From Arthonia radiata (taxonomy: Eukaryota > Ascomycota > Arthoniomycetes > Arthoniales > Arthoniaceae), in contig PSQN01000005.1 in the NCBI GenBank assembly GCA_002989075.1, positions 1,253,241-1,317,240 of the forward strand: a stretch of 64,000 bases of DNA, written 5' to 3'. Made by a program: the position numbers and the translations under genes. A model generated the notes under the pieces. It was not told the origin of the DNA. It searched no databases and saw only the letters and a program-made list of their open reading frames with translations. Below, one piece after another: positions 10,801 to 22,305 of the stretch. How positions within the stretch are numbered: the stretch's first letter is position 1; the number at the start of each line of letters is the position of its first letter.

Positions 10801-12333
10801 TTGGAGCTACAGCACGCTGAGCACCTAGAGAGCGCGGGTCATCCGGCTTTCACTGGCATTTCGTCAACGCCAATATTTCCGAATAGGGTTTTCGCGACCT
10901 TTAAAGGCAAAACACAAACATTTTGTCCAGCCACGTGTGTTGGACGAGCTCCCAACTCATTGACTGTGTTGAGAGTGAAATTTGACAATGGAAGTGAAGA
11001 TTGCGTTGAGCAGCACCTCGTCAAGCGGCTTGAGCTTCGCAATGGTGATATGGTCAAGGTCGATACTCAGGGTATGAGAAACACCATGTTTGTTGTGTGT
11101 GGACTTTCAAGAGATCCCAACACAATGAATAGCAACGCCAGCGAGGGGCACGGTCTCGACATCAATGGCAACAACATCGTGTCACTCATGCCGAAGCAAC
11201 GCACCAGCCTACCTATGGTGTCGGACCTCGCTCAGTCTACAAAGCTTGATGTTCTTGTTGAGAACGTTTACATCATTGCCACAAAGTGGTCGAGCATCAA
11301 GGACCGAGCCTACTCTCCAACGACTATCGGCGCTATCCCAAGGCTTCAGACACCATCAGAACGAGTCTGCACTCCAAGCACGCCGACGTCGAGGACGAGA
11401 AAGCCGGCGATTACTTCACGAGATACTTCACATGAAAGACCTCCGGAGGTCTCGTTTGAGCAGTCGACTGGCGTGTTCTCAAATATGGCTTTCTGTGTGT
11501 CTTTTGCTAGTAACAGAGACGATGAGAGAGCTACGATTGTGGACGCGATACATGTAAACGGAGGTCGTGTCCTTGAGGAGGGCTTCGACCAACTCTTTGA
11601 TAGCCCAACGTCCGTGCCGACGTCTCCAACAAGATCTGCAACAGATAAGCAAAGCGTCGCTTCTTCGCTGCAGCTCAGCGCGTTTGCTGCAGAGGTCGGC
11701 TTCGTCGCTCTCATTACAGATAAGCACTCTCGACGGATCAAATACATTCAGGCTCTGGCGCTGAACTTGCCGTGTTTACATGGACGATGGGTCAACGATA
11801 GCGTGCAGCATGGGTTTGCCCAACCTATTGCCAAGTATCTTCTTCCGGCCGGCGAAAGTGCCTTCCTCAAGGGTGCCGTACGATCTCGCACTATGAACGG
11901 GCCGATGGACATGGTCATCCGCCCACCAAGCGAGCTGAAGCTCACAGAGCTGGTTCAGGACCGATCGCGACTTTTGGACGCCAAGCGAGTAATGCTCATC
12001 ATTGGCACTGGCAAGCTAGGTGAGCGACGCAATGTCTACACCTTCTTGGCTCGCGCTGCGATGGCCTCGAAGGTGCATAAGGTCAAAGATGTCCCCGCGG
12101 CAAGACTGGCCCTCCAAGAAGACGACGGGTGGGACTACATCTTCGTTGAAGACTCACGTGTCGAAGAGACGAGAAATAAGTTGTTTGGGAGCAGCGGAGA
12201 TGGGCGCGGTCCAACAGCTGCTCGCAAGGGAAAGCGACGGGGTGAGTCGTCTGATGACGGAGGACCGCAGGTCGTTGGCGATGAGACCGCACTACAGAGC
12301 TTCATTCTAGGTTCGTGGTATGCAGGAGACTAA
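7899..12333 (+). CDS. DNA-damage checkpoint mediator, Rad9/Crb2/53BP1 family
   Basis: Exon 1 is 7899-7970 (24 codons) with donor GTAAGT. The best in-phase acceptor ends at 8223, and exon 2 is 8224-12333. The product is about 1393 aa. The N-terminal two thirds are disordered and rich in SQ/TQ sites, as expected for Tel1/Mec1 (ATM/ATR) substrates. A Tudor-like region follows at residues ~900-965, then tandem BRCT-like regions at ~1100-1230 and ~1260-1390. In this family Tudor and BRCT domains read methylated H4K20 and phosphorylated H2A at breaks, and the protein brings the Chk1/Rad53 kinases to be activated. The leader exon restores an N-terminus that the long frame alone would miss. A nuclear location is inferred from family. 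Confidence 0.85.
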
Positions 12334-12742
12334 GGACCGGACCGAGAGAGAGTCCGTCCTCGGAGCTTGAATATGGCAGCGCGATAGATGCATGTGTACG
12401 ATGTAGATGATAGCTGAGCACAGCTTTTGCGGTATGAATACACTCGATATCACCACGAATAAATCATGGAAATTCTGTCTCTGCAGGACTTTTGTCAAAT
12501 TCGCTCCTCCGTAGTCATACTTTCTGAGCACCACAACGGCCCACACCTTCAAGCTACTCCATAGAATGTCTGTCAGAGGCATCGGGTCAGTTCCGCGTCC
12601 GCCAAGCCGCTAACAAGTCGGTGTTTAGCTTGCGTCACTCGCGAGCAGCTTGCGAGTGCCAATCGAACACAATTACAACCCCAATCGACACTCGCATCTC
12701 TTGGTCACAGACTATTCGTCTCAGGTGTTCGTAAAGATAATC
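12334..12742. other. Intergenic, promoter of the ICln gene
   Basis: Same-strand spacer holding the 3' end of the checkpoint gene and the upstream region of the ICln/Lot5 gene. No conserved element could be named. Confidence 0.4.
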
Positions 12743-13817
12743 ATGTCGTTCACCTTCTCCAAAGGCGAGCCCGACCGATCAAGCTGGCGCTCTCTGGAGG
12801 ATCACCAGTCTGCCACCCCCACCTCATTCTTCGACGGACCGCCAGTGTTACATGCACAGTCCCTTGATTGCTTCGCAGTACTGGACCAAGCCGATTTGGA
12901 CGTTAATGCACAATTCAATGAATGGTTTACCAGCTCTTCGAAGCTCAACGGAACAAGCAATCACGACGCGACCGCGGACGGGAGGGCCGTCAAGGCGAAT
13001 GTAGACATATTGGTCACTTCTGAGTAAGGTCTGATGATACACGCTCGCCCTCAAGCGCAAACACTGACGAAAAACGCCATTCAGAGCGCTGATCTTGGTC
13101 TCAAACAAAGCTCAACAGGCTGCCATGAAAACCGTCAAGATACCCTACCCGGCCATTTCATTGCATGCCACGCAGCACATTTTCATCACAGAGGCGCGAA
13201 ACGCATCAGAGGCGCTGCAGAGATATAGCAATTCCCCAACCGAGGACGTGAAAGATCAGACCGGGTCTCTGTACTTCCAGCTCGACCCGCACGCCAGCGA
13301 GCGCGAGAATAGCAATCCGAACGTTGAAGACATGGATGGAACTCTTGACCTGCTCATTGTTCCACCGCGCCACGCTCCAGGATCAGATGCCACGAACGGT
13401 CTTATCGACGGCGCTCAAGATGGCAACGCAACTGGCGCGTCTACATCCGAGCCAGCAGCGCCCAATCAAGAAGTCGTGAACGAGCTTTACAGTGCACTCA
13501 ACGCATGCGCTGATTTATGGCCCGATGAAGATGACCAGGATGAAGAAGACGGTGCTTTGATGCCAGTGTTTGGCGATCTGGCCGAGATGCCAACACCAGG
13601 AGGTGGCCAGTGGATCACTGCAGAGAACGCGGACCAATTCCAAGACATAGTTGTGGATGCTGAAGAGATCGTGGACGAAGACGGGACGGTAAGAATACTT
13701 GGACCGGGTGCTGGAACGCGAAGGACGAGAGAGGAGAAGGCAGAGGAAGCAAATGGAGAAGGCGCCGAAGATGATCAGGGAAGCACAGATGAGACGAAGT
13801 GGCAGCGAACAAGCTGA
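12743..13817 (+). CDS. ICln / Lot5 (Voldacs) family protein
   Basis: Exon 1 is 12743-13023, the intron 13024-13084 runs from GTAAGG to TTCAG, and exon 2 is 13085-13817. The spliced protein is 337 aa. Across the junction it reads a PH-like ICln core in which IPYPAISLHA corresponds to the family's signature strand-turn (human pICln has a YPTISLHA-type segment). An acidic stretch follows at residues ~230-250, matching the acidic region of ICln, and then a charged low-complexity tail. In animals pICln is the Sm-protein assembly chaperone that hands Sm proteins to the SMN complex; yeast Lot5 is its poorly understood relative. Cytosolic, possibly in snRNP assembly (inferred). Confidence 0.8.
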
Positions 13818-15054
13818 TTCAGGAGCGGCGCAACGCTTGTCGGCTTCTGGAAAAGATGCTGCGAGCGTCAAACATCATTGTAAAGGCTGCAACGGCGCGG
13901 GGAAACCTTCTTAGTACAGTAGCGCGGAGAGCACTCTTACTTGACACGACGTGCATCCCTCAATATTATCACCGAGCAGCGGTAGGTCAGACGTCGTCAG
14001 GTGGTATTTGTGGCGGCACCGGGTGTAAGTTTTGGCAACCGCTTTGTTTGCTTGCTTGGTGCGAAGCCAGCCACCTCGGAAACACTAGCCATCTCTAAAA
14101 AAAGTCGTGGACTCCAATGAAAATCACCATCACCTGAACTTTTCTTTCATTGAGATTTCTGCTTTGGGGCATCTGACTGGTGCAGAGAACGGTCTTTAGC
14201 GAAGGTGGTTGACTTTGGCAGGTACGTTCATTGAGCCTCGACATCTCGATCGTGCTTCTCTAATACAGCAAAGCTAGCGTAGTCACGAAGACAATCTTTC
14301 GCCAAGTGCAAAGACATGCAAACGGAGTCTCGCTCTACGTTAACGTCATACACACGGCGCTTCGACGAGTCTATCCCTGCCGTGCAGTTCACTTAGGTGA
14401 CGACCATTTGGCACTCGGTACGCTTTGATGTCACCAAGGGTTCCGCCTTCAGGTTCAAGGTGCCATACCTAGTAAGTAACTGAAACTATTCCTGAAGACA
14501 CTTCTTATGCCTTTTCATTCATCTCTTTCATGTTAATCAAGCTGTTCCCGTTGACATTGTTTTCTGTTGGTAGTGGTTCTCACGTGACGAACGACTTTGA
14601 AACATCTTTGCCGACTTCCTTCTTCCAACCAACCACACCAAACCTTACTTTCTCAGACAGACACAAATCTTCCCAAATCGGTCCCAAATCGCATAGCGGT
14701 GTGTTAATTGTCACACTGAGCAGCAGGCGCAGAGATTGTTCGAAGAGACGCTCGACTTTTGGCGCTCCACACTTCCGCGTAAACCTATTACCCTTGCACG
14801 ACCACGACCTTGACGGCGGACCCATTACCATCAGCACAGCGAGCTTTCTGCGACGCGTAGGTCTCGATCGAATCTAAATACAAGCCTTGAGGTTGAGGCT
14901 GGCAGAGCCGTGGCGAAACCAGTGCAAGGGCCACAACAGCATTGCCTGCACCAGTGGCAAAGGAGCCTTACGACGCGTAACTTTATTTTTCACGCGTAAT
15001 CTGCATGGACCACATACGAATCAGTCTCAAGTCCACGTCAGAAGTCATTCCAAC
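13818..15054. other. Intergenic, no gene seen
   Basis: About 1.2 kb between the ICln gene and the next plus-strand gene. Short frames exist (13799-14098, 14530-14877) but have no domains; the second is probably 5' leader of the following gene. The next gene's frame is open upstream to 14887, so its start could lie inside this stretch. Confidence 0.4.
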
Positions 15055-15924
15055 ATGAGATCAAACATAGACCTGTCGCTGACGACGCGTCTGGTTGACC
15101 AACCAAAAACACCTGCGCTCGAAGGCAATGCGACGAGCACTACCACGACGCAGCTCCTAACTCCGGCATCTTCCACGTTCTCATCAGAAGAGACGCATGC
15201 GCTGAGACCGCGCGTCTGCAAACCACAGCTTCGTCGCTCACATCGACAACGTCGTCCATCTTTCAAGACCATCGCTCGGATGACGCCCGAGTCATCTCCG
15301 GCTCTTCCATTGATCGATCGTCAAGAAGATATCACTCAGCACCAGATTGCCTATGAGCTACCTGCAGAGGACCTTCAACTCGAGTCTGACCTTTCAGATG
15401 GCCCAGCGTTTAGCGAGCCGACAGTCTTCAGTGAGCCCATGCTTCTCAACGTCGTCGACACCCCAGCCACAGCGAGTCCACCAGCTGTTTCCAGTCAGGA
15501 AGATGACGAGAGCGAGCTCAGTGACGTCGACGAAGAGTTTCTTCGCTCTTGCGAGAGGAAACACGGTCGCGTCCACAGCCCCACGAAAGTCAGCCACAGT
15601 GAAGCTAGGCGGCCGTTTCGGCCTTTGAGCCTCGGGCAGCTTGCGGACCAAGACCCGGAGATACAGGCAGCACTTGCAATGCAAGCTTATCCGACTTACA
15701 ATCCGTTTGGATACTCGGGGGACACCATCACGCTGCCACGACCTGTGCCAATCGCGCAATTGCTCCCAGCTCAGTTCATCAGGCGGAAACAAGTAGAGCC
15801 ACCGAAGAGGAAGCTCGACATTCGGCCGCCGCCGCCGCCGTCGAAGCGGCCTCGGTCCGCTAAGTCCAAGGCATCAGACACGATCAGTGCTTATTCATGG
15901 CACAAGCCGAGTGGTCGCCGGTAA
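15055..15924 (+). CDS. Unrecognised Ser/Pro-rich protein with basic C-terminus
   Basis: Single-exon frame. The ATG at 15055 gives 289 aa; an upstream in-frame ATG at 14887 would add 56 residues of untypical, basic sequence that looks like leader. The protein is largely disordered, with an acidic Ser-rich middle (EDDESELSDVDEEF-type) and a Lys/Arg/Pro-rich C-terminus (RPPPPPSKRPRS) that resembles a nuclear localisation signal. No domain recognised. A nuclear regulatory role is possible but not shown. Confidence 0.55.
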   Translation: MRSNIDLSLTTRLVDQPKTPALEGNATSTTTTQLLTPASSTFSSEETHALRPRVCKPQLRRSHRQRRPSFKTIARMTPESSPALPLIDRQEDITQHQIAYELPAEDLQLESDLSDGPAFSEPTVFSEPMLLNVVDTPATASPPAVSSQEDDESELSDVDEEFLRSCERKHGRVHSPTKVSHSEARRPFRPLSLGQLADQDPEIQAALAMQAYPTYNPFGYSGDTITLPRPVPIAQLLPAQFIRRKQVEPPKRKLDIRPPPPPSKRPRSAKSKASDTISAYSWHKPSGRR

Positions 15925-16563
15925 GACGGTTGGCCTGCAGTGCAGAAGGTGATTCCGAAGTCATGCGACCCGCAATGTCTATCGGTTCCCAGCAGAAGCG
16001 GGAAGGGGTGTAGATGATTGAAAGGTTGTTGTGGGGCACGAAGACGTATCGAGAATTCTAAGCTGGCATTGAATATTGCATTGCTCCACCAGCATGCTGG
16101 CGTGGCCACTGACAGAGTCACATTGGCCCAACAGAAGCCAGGAACAATGCTAAGACACCCGTCCTTCAGACAACTAGAGCCGGAATCTGTCTGTCAGCGA
16201 ATACTAGCTCACTCCTACGATTGTCTGATCGTTTGGTGTGCGTACTCCCAAGCTGCCTGACATTGAGTCTAGAGAGCCATAGAGAGGCAGCCGCCTTGCT
16301 AGGAGGTCGCGACTTCCTGCCAAGTTCCAATATCAAACAGACGTGAAGAATGGCAACCGCCTTGCTGGGTTTCTCCTTCCTCCTTTCAACATTGGAACCC
16401 TTACCCATCGCCCTTTACTTGCGCGACTGTTTTCTTCCTCTTGCTCTCTCTGCGTGACATTCACTACCAGTATTGTCAGCATACAGCACTACGCACTTGC
16501 ATTAATAACACTCGTGTTCAAAGACAATTCCGCTCGCGCTTGAGCAATACCCACACTCCCACC
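15925..16563. other. Intergenic, promoter region
   Basis: Same-strand spacer ahead of the 16564 gene. The last 150 bases are pyrimidine-rich (CTTCCTC-type runs), which is common in fungal core promoters and leaders. No gene seen. Confidence 0.4.
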
Positions 16564-17617
16564 ATGATGGAACCCACGTACGATCCAGATCTCGAGTCAC
16601 TCGAGGCAACACTCGCCAACCTACCGCCAAGGTCCTCTCTCAACCTTAGCGCCACCCTGATTCCAATGCCCGAGCCGCTCCAGCTGGCACCCGCCCACAC
16701 CGAAGACGCCGAGGTCCCGGCCCTCGGGCTCTCACGCGATGATTCCAGACGCTCCGGCTCACCGGCTAACGAAACCCAAGCCAAGGCAGCACCCGAGCAA
16801 CCTCGGGTTCCTGATGCAAACGCCGATTCACACGCCGATGCACGATATGTACAGCGCACGACATCACAAGATAAAGGGGATAGCACTCGCTCACTAGGGA
16901 CGACACAGCGGCGCAGCCCAGATGCTATCGATCCAGGACCCGGCACTGAGGCTGTGCCGGCTGTTGACGGTAGCTCGGTAACCACACCGACCTCTGATGG
17001 CGACATCCCGGCGGAGCCACATGCCTCGGAGCCAGAAACGTCATCTGGCAACAGCGTTCGCAATCTAGCTGCCGTTGCCACTGTCCATAGAATCTTGAAC
17101 CGGCAACGATTAGCCAAGCGTCGCCATGTCGTCGGTGGAGCGACAGCTGGGCATGAAGCTACTGAAAGTCGAGAGAAACTATTGCGTGAATCTCCTGTAC
17201 CGACCGACTCAGGCGAGGCACAGCACACGGACAAGGGCAATAGCGGTGTCCAAGTAAGTCTTCTGGTCATGATCGGCCTCGTATGGCCCCCAGGTGCCGG
17301 CGCTGACGTATCTGTAGCCGGGAAAGACCCCAAACAAGGGCTCCCTGCGCTCTGGCTTCGACGATTAGAAGTCTGAAAAGAAGATGGGCTTGAAAGGCAT
17401 TCAAACATGCGTCTATGCGATGGTCGTGCTGCCTGTTACACAGGGATTCAAGAGCATTGGCAGAGGCATGCAGAGGCTCGGGAATAGAGCGCGCGGAGAC
17501 GGTGAAGACGGCGCGGTGCAGAAGCGCGACGGGAAAGAGGCTGAGAAACCACGGCGTGCGCTGCGCCAGCCTGCGGGCAGCTATATCGGTGGACGGGGCG
17601 TCTTCTTTGATGAGTAG
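16564..17617 (+). CDS. Unrecognised protein, two alternative 3' splice sites
   Basis: Exon 1 is 16564-17253 (230 codons), ending at a GTAAGT donor at 17254. Two acceptors are usable in frame. The one ending at 17368 joins 17369-17617 and gives 312 aa; the one ending at 17317 joins 17318-17368 and gives 246 aa with a stop right at the second acceptor. The long form adds a hydrophobic stretch (TCVYAMVVLPVTQGF) and an Arg-rich tail and is my preferred model. Exon 1 is disordered, Ser/Pro/Ala-rich with a basic segment near residues 183-195. No family recognised. Confidence 0.55.
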
Positions 17618-17839
17618 GCGGTTGGGTTCGCTTTCGTTTAGCTGATGTAATTCCACTTTTGATGTCCATAGAGACGCTGAGCAAGACTAAAGCAACGGCG
17701 CGAGTTCATTTCATGCTATTTTCGAGCATTGGGAAGCCGTGCTAGCTGTTCTAGCACCAATCGTGCGCTGTCATGTTTGTGAAGGAATGACTCCTACAAA
17801 TGAACAGAAAAGAGGTGCCACATTGTAGATACGGTGACT

Positions 17840-19130
17840 CTAAAACCTGCCATTCAGCCAAGCGTCCGTTTTGAGCACCTCGCCAGCAGAAGGCCGCTCA
17901 CTGGGATCCCACGCTAGCAAAGTGCGTATGAAGCCCAAGAACGCAGCCTTCTCCTCACCTGCCACAGCTCTGCACCGGCTTTCCAAGGAGGACTCGGGTA
18001 CCTCGACACTCGTGCAGTCCCACTCACCGTCCTCGCCGAAGTATCTCCTGCACGCTGAGCTTCTTTTCACCCAATCTGCAGGCGGCGGCCCCAGCAACCC
18101 CACCATTTCAGCCAGGTGCTTCGTCTCATCGTGCTCACCGCGCACGTACCCATCGAACAGCAGCGTCCCCTCCAACAAGTGCCACGCCAGACACCCCAAA
18201 TTCCACATATCGACTTTGTGGTCCCAGTCCATCTGGAGCATGATCTCGGGAGAACGGTAGGCGTGCGGTTGCGCGGGCCGACTAAACCTCTGCTTCCCCT
18301 TACGCGCCTCCCCAAAGTCAGCGAGCACGGCATCGCCCCACTTGTCAGGCGCCGGCGTAGGAACGGAGTACGAGCGGTAGATTCTGCGCCCACCTTCAAG
18401 CACCTTATGCGGCGGCGTCTCAGCGAGAGCGGACGCCTGGACTGCGGCGAAGACGCGTGGGTCGCGGCTCGTGATGAGGACATTGCTAGCTTTAATATCC
18501 GTGTGGATTAGGTCGGCCTTGCTGTGCAGGTAGTCGAGCGCGACGAGCAGGGCGCGCATTTCGAGGCGGACGATGTCGGCGGAGAGGTCGCCGTCGCAGA
18601 GATCGAGTAGGTCGGAGACGCTCACGGCCATGGGGGCGTAGACGAGGACGGTGTGGTTGGGGGTGATGTCGAAGGAGTCGAGGGCAGTGCGGATGTGGTG
18701 GGGGTTTGCGTGGGTTCTGCTGGGGAAGCGGTGGAGCTGGGAGGAGAGCGATAGCTCGGTGGCGACGCCGCTGGATTGGCCGGACTCGGCGATGTAGACT
18801 TTTAGGGCGACGTGGCGGTGTTCGCTTGGGAATTTGTTAGTCAATAAGGGGGGGATGGTTGGGTATGTGTGCTAGAAGGACATACCGCAGATCCACGGCG
18901 AGCCAGACCGTGGATGTGACGCCGTAGCCTAGCTTGCCTATAACCTGATAACGTGACTGGTACACGTCGCCGACTTTTACGGGGTAGTACCGACTCGCTT
19001 TGTATTTTGGAAGGGTTTCTTCTTCGATGGCTTCGTGATGGGGTACTACATCACCACCATCTCGAGGAAATTGCAGCGGATCTCGAGCTGCTCGCAGTGC
19101 TCGCGGTAGCCAACGTCCAGCAGAAGCCAT
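17840..19130 (-). CDS. SRPK-like Ser/Thr protein kinase
   Basis: Exon 1 is 19130-18886, the intron 18885-18825 (61 nt, donor GTATGT, branch CTAAC, acceptor CCCAAG), and exon 2 is 18824-17840, giving 409 aa. Kinase features by residue: Gly-rich loop GKLGYGVTSTVWLA ~65-78, ATP lysine K90 in VALKVY, catalytic loop HTDIKASN ~189-196, DFG 251-253, and YRSPEIM activation-segment end ~271-277. HTD in place of HRD is normal for the SRPK group (which phosphorylates SR proteins in yeast and animals), and the YRSPE element also fits CMGC kinases. Filamentous fungi carry many such divergent SRPK-like copies, so the substrate cannot be predicted. Confidence 0.85.
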
Positions 19131-21063
19131 GGTCAAATCGCGCGAATGGCTTGGAGCGGTTGATGGGGATGGGCGTGCAAGACTCACCTTACCTCGAGGG
19201 CCTGCATCTAAGGGGACAAGCTTAGTCTGTCGGTAGGAGTGTGAGCAACGTTGTATTTTGCGGGAGCCAAAAGCTATGTATAAACAACAAGGGAAACGAC
19301 ACAGCGAAGCGGCTTCTCCACGAATCAAAGGCAAACAGTCTATGAAACGAGGTCGAGACATTGCTGTGGGGGGCCAGTGCGCAGCACAGAGTAGCACGTC
19401 AATATGTGTGGGTCAATCAATATACAGATATGAATACATTCGAGGGATGGACAAAAGGACGTCAGCGAGGTGAATACGAGAGCGTGATGAAGGAGTGAGC
19501 CGTGATGTCGAACATCAGCTATTGACCGCATTCGCTCACTGATGACCTCCAAGGACAGGTAATTTCTCCCTCTTCGTTTTAACAGCTCGTTTCTCTCTTC
19601 TCTCTGCCAAGGCGACATGGACAAGATTTGTTTCGATGATGACCTAGGTAGACAGTCAAGTCACACGCCATGCCCGCCCCGGCGTGAGATGCGGGTCATC
19701 GCGTCCGATCGCACCAGGATCTGCCACTCCCGGCCCGTCCTAGGGCGCGCTCGTCGAATGGCAGTAGAAAAGACCGCGAAGCTCTCGTGCCGGCTGTGTA
19801 GGCAGCAGAAAGAGATAGCATGGACGGCTTCGCGTTCACAATTGATCTTGAAACGCACTTTCACCGGGTTGCTCACGCGGAACGCAGGCAAAGGACAGGT
19901 CCGATCGCCTCATTTCTCCTGAAATTCGAGATACGTGACCCAGATCTGCTGCGGCAAGACGACTGCGAAGAATCATCTGCTACATGGAGTGTGCTCCCCT
20001 GAGCCTAGTTGGACAAAAAAACCAGAGATTCATCCTACGCGCTACTGCTGACATTTGCGTACTTTCTTCCCCCCGTCTTCGTTAGAATACAGCGATCCAT
20101 AAACAAGACATAGTTTTACCTCCTGAGCGTTGCAGTTTTCACCGGCGATGATCGAAAACTGTATGAGCTTAGCCTTTGTGGTGGAGGAAGATGCAACAGG
20201 TCTCGCACTTGATACGCAAAAGTAGATTGGTCCAACTAATGCTGACCATGCTGTCATTTTTTAGGCGGGACCGCATCTCGCTGCCTGACAATTCTTGTCA
20301 TGTTTCAGGGAGTGTCAACTGCGCGACACCGTATTTCAAGCATGAGCCACGCGGTGAACAGAAACGATGTGTCAGGCGCGTTGCCTCGGACGCAAGCTGC
20401 CCAAGGACGCAGCGGGCGCCTCTGATCTCCAAAATCTATGCATACCTTGTTGTCCCTGTCAGCAATCGTCCCTTGGTCATTGTGGGCAGGATCAGACAGC
20501 TGGTGACTGGGGTTCGCAGCTTGGCGCAAAGGAATCATCACCGCTAGGTCTGTCAGATACTTTCTGTCTCGTGTGATGTATTAAATGTTGCGGTAACGGC
20601 AAACCTATGTCAGCGTGGTGCCTGCCAGCGATCCTTGTTGCCACGCTTACGCGCCGCCGTGGAAAATCCGACGACGCATGCATCATCTTGATTAGACTAC
20701 GTGGCTTCGGGCCATCCATCTGGACTGGACATTTTGGGGACCAAGATAGCTCAAGCTGCTCATGATGTACTTACTCTCAACCGGGCCTGTACAATGCGGT
20801 TCAAAGGACACATAATCGGGTACGAGCATGGAAGGCAGGCGGTGCGACGGTTGCCTCAACGTTTCGACATCCGTGGCCTGATTACATTGCATCCAGGCAC
20901 TGGCCAACCATGATGTTTATAAGAAAGCGATGAGATTGCTGTGCAGAAGTTTGTTTGCCAGTATTCAACAATCTTAACATTTCATCTTTCACGAAAAGAC
21001 TATCAGCCGCACCACCAGCATTCTATTAGCCAATACAGGTTCTTCTTGTACTATTTGGAAGCC
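19131..21063. other. Long intergenic region, no gene supported
   Basis: About 1.9 kb between the divergent kinase gene and the small 21064 gene. Many frames of 60-120 codons occur on both strands without domains, signals or matching splice sites. The stretch is a long shared 5' region; it could hide a non-coding transcript, which sequence alone cannot show. Confidence 0.4.
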
Positions 21064-21579
21064 ATGAGCAAGGTTTTAAAAAGAGCGATCGGGTGGATGA
21101 CGAAGCATCGCCCTGAAGACATCAAGCCGGTATAGCACGCGAATGCTGTTCAGCAACACATCTCGAAGAAAGAAAAGGCCGTACGTTCACCCACGCTACT
21201 GCAATTGACCTGTCGAGCTTACAAATTACACCAGCATCCTGAAGTCAAACACGTCACGATCAAGTAAGCAAGCTGCGCCTGTCCTCGGAGTACTGTTGCT
21301 GCCACACATTCGTTGGGCGATGTGGCTTCATGTTGTTTCCTTCGTCTTCTACCGTCAGATAACACCTTGTATCTGTCGCCGATGCTATAGGTCGGAAACT
21401 CATTTATTCTGAGCCTACTTCTGACAACCGTTACCAGGGGGACCAACCCACACAAGTCACATAAAGGTCCGAACGACAAACAGGATGTTATCTCGGTCCG
21501 CTTCTACGACGAGAATAAAAAGCGGCTTGGGACTGATCATGTCTACGAAGACGGCATGGTCAAGGAAGGTTGGCCATGA
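21064..21579 (+). CDS. Small 78-aa protein, three exons
   Basis: Exons are 21064-21129, 21235-21263 and 21438-21579. Introns run GTATAG..CCAG and GTAAGC..CCAG. The phases close exactly (66+29+142 = 237 nt), giving 78 aa with no signal peptide or membrane segment. The protein is basic and hydrophilic: exon 1 has a Lys/Arg-rich helix-like start, exon 3 has an Asn/His/Lys-rich turn followed by a strand-like VISVRFYDE segment. Codon pattern and clean splicing argue for a real gene. No family recognised. It is shorter than the usual annotation cut-off and split over three exons, so automatic pipelines could miss it. Confidence 0.6.
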
Positions 21580-22305
21580 GTGGATCAGCAAAAGCCCGTG
21601 CTCTTTTCAGCGGTGCTGGAATGATTTATGTCTTGCACGAGCTTTTCCGACATAGCTAGGACAGTCATATACCTTTGTGGTCGTACGGGGAACAATGCAG
21701 GTCATTGTCCGTAAACTGTGGCGTGCCGCAAACCTACTCAGACATATCAAGTCTAACACGCTCGTGCACTGTGCGACTCTGCCGGTGTGTTAATCGTCGT
21801 TGAGGATAACACAGTGGACAGCTTGGCCCTACGGTACGCAAATATACTGGCCAGCGTTTGCAAGGGTGGTATACGACGCATCAAATGACTTGAATTCAGA
21901 GACCTGTGACTTTTAGTCCCATGCTCAACAGTTCATGTTCTTTTCCTCGACACCTGACAAAGATGCAACGTCCAGATCCATACTGAGTCGGGCGTATCTT
22001 CACAATAAGACGCCGAGTCACGGCGGTGTACGACATGTTCGATTTGTGGCAAGTGAGTGATGATGCTTGTAGGTGGTTGCTTGTCACGAGCAAGATTGTG
22101 AATGCCAAGACCATCTGCCCACGGCAGCTGACTCGCCAAAGCTGCTTACATAAGCATGGGCCACCTTTCGACGAGCAGGTAAAACTTGCTGGAACAGGTC
22201 TGAATCCTACCGAATCAGAAAGCGCTGAAAAGTTACGCTCTCTCCAATCGTCTCTAAACTACCTCAAGGTCGTCTCATTGTGTTGAGTGCTTGCCTCCCG
22301 CAAGC
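21580..22305. other. Intergenic, EGD2 upstream region
   Basis: Spacer ahead of EGD2. Frames on the minus strand (21896-22139) are short and unsupported. Confidence 0.4.

Noticed and set aside
13799-14098. Plus-strand frame overlapping the ICln stop
   Set aside because: Runs out of the 3' end of the ICln gene in another frame; no ATG start and no family.
19617-20577. Series of 60-120-codon frames between kinase and small gene
   Set aside because: Both strands equally open, no domains, no consistent splicing.
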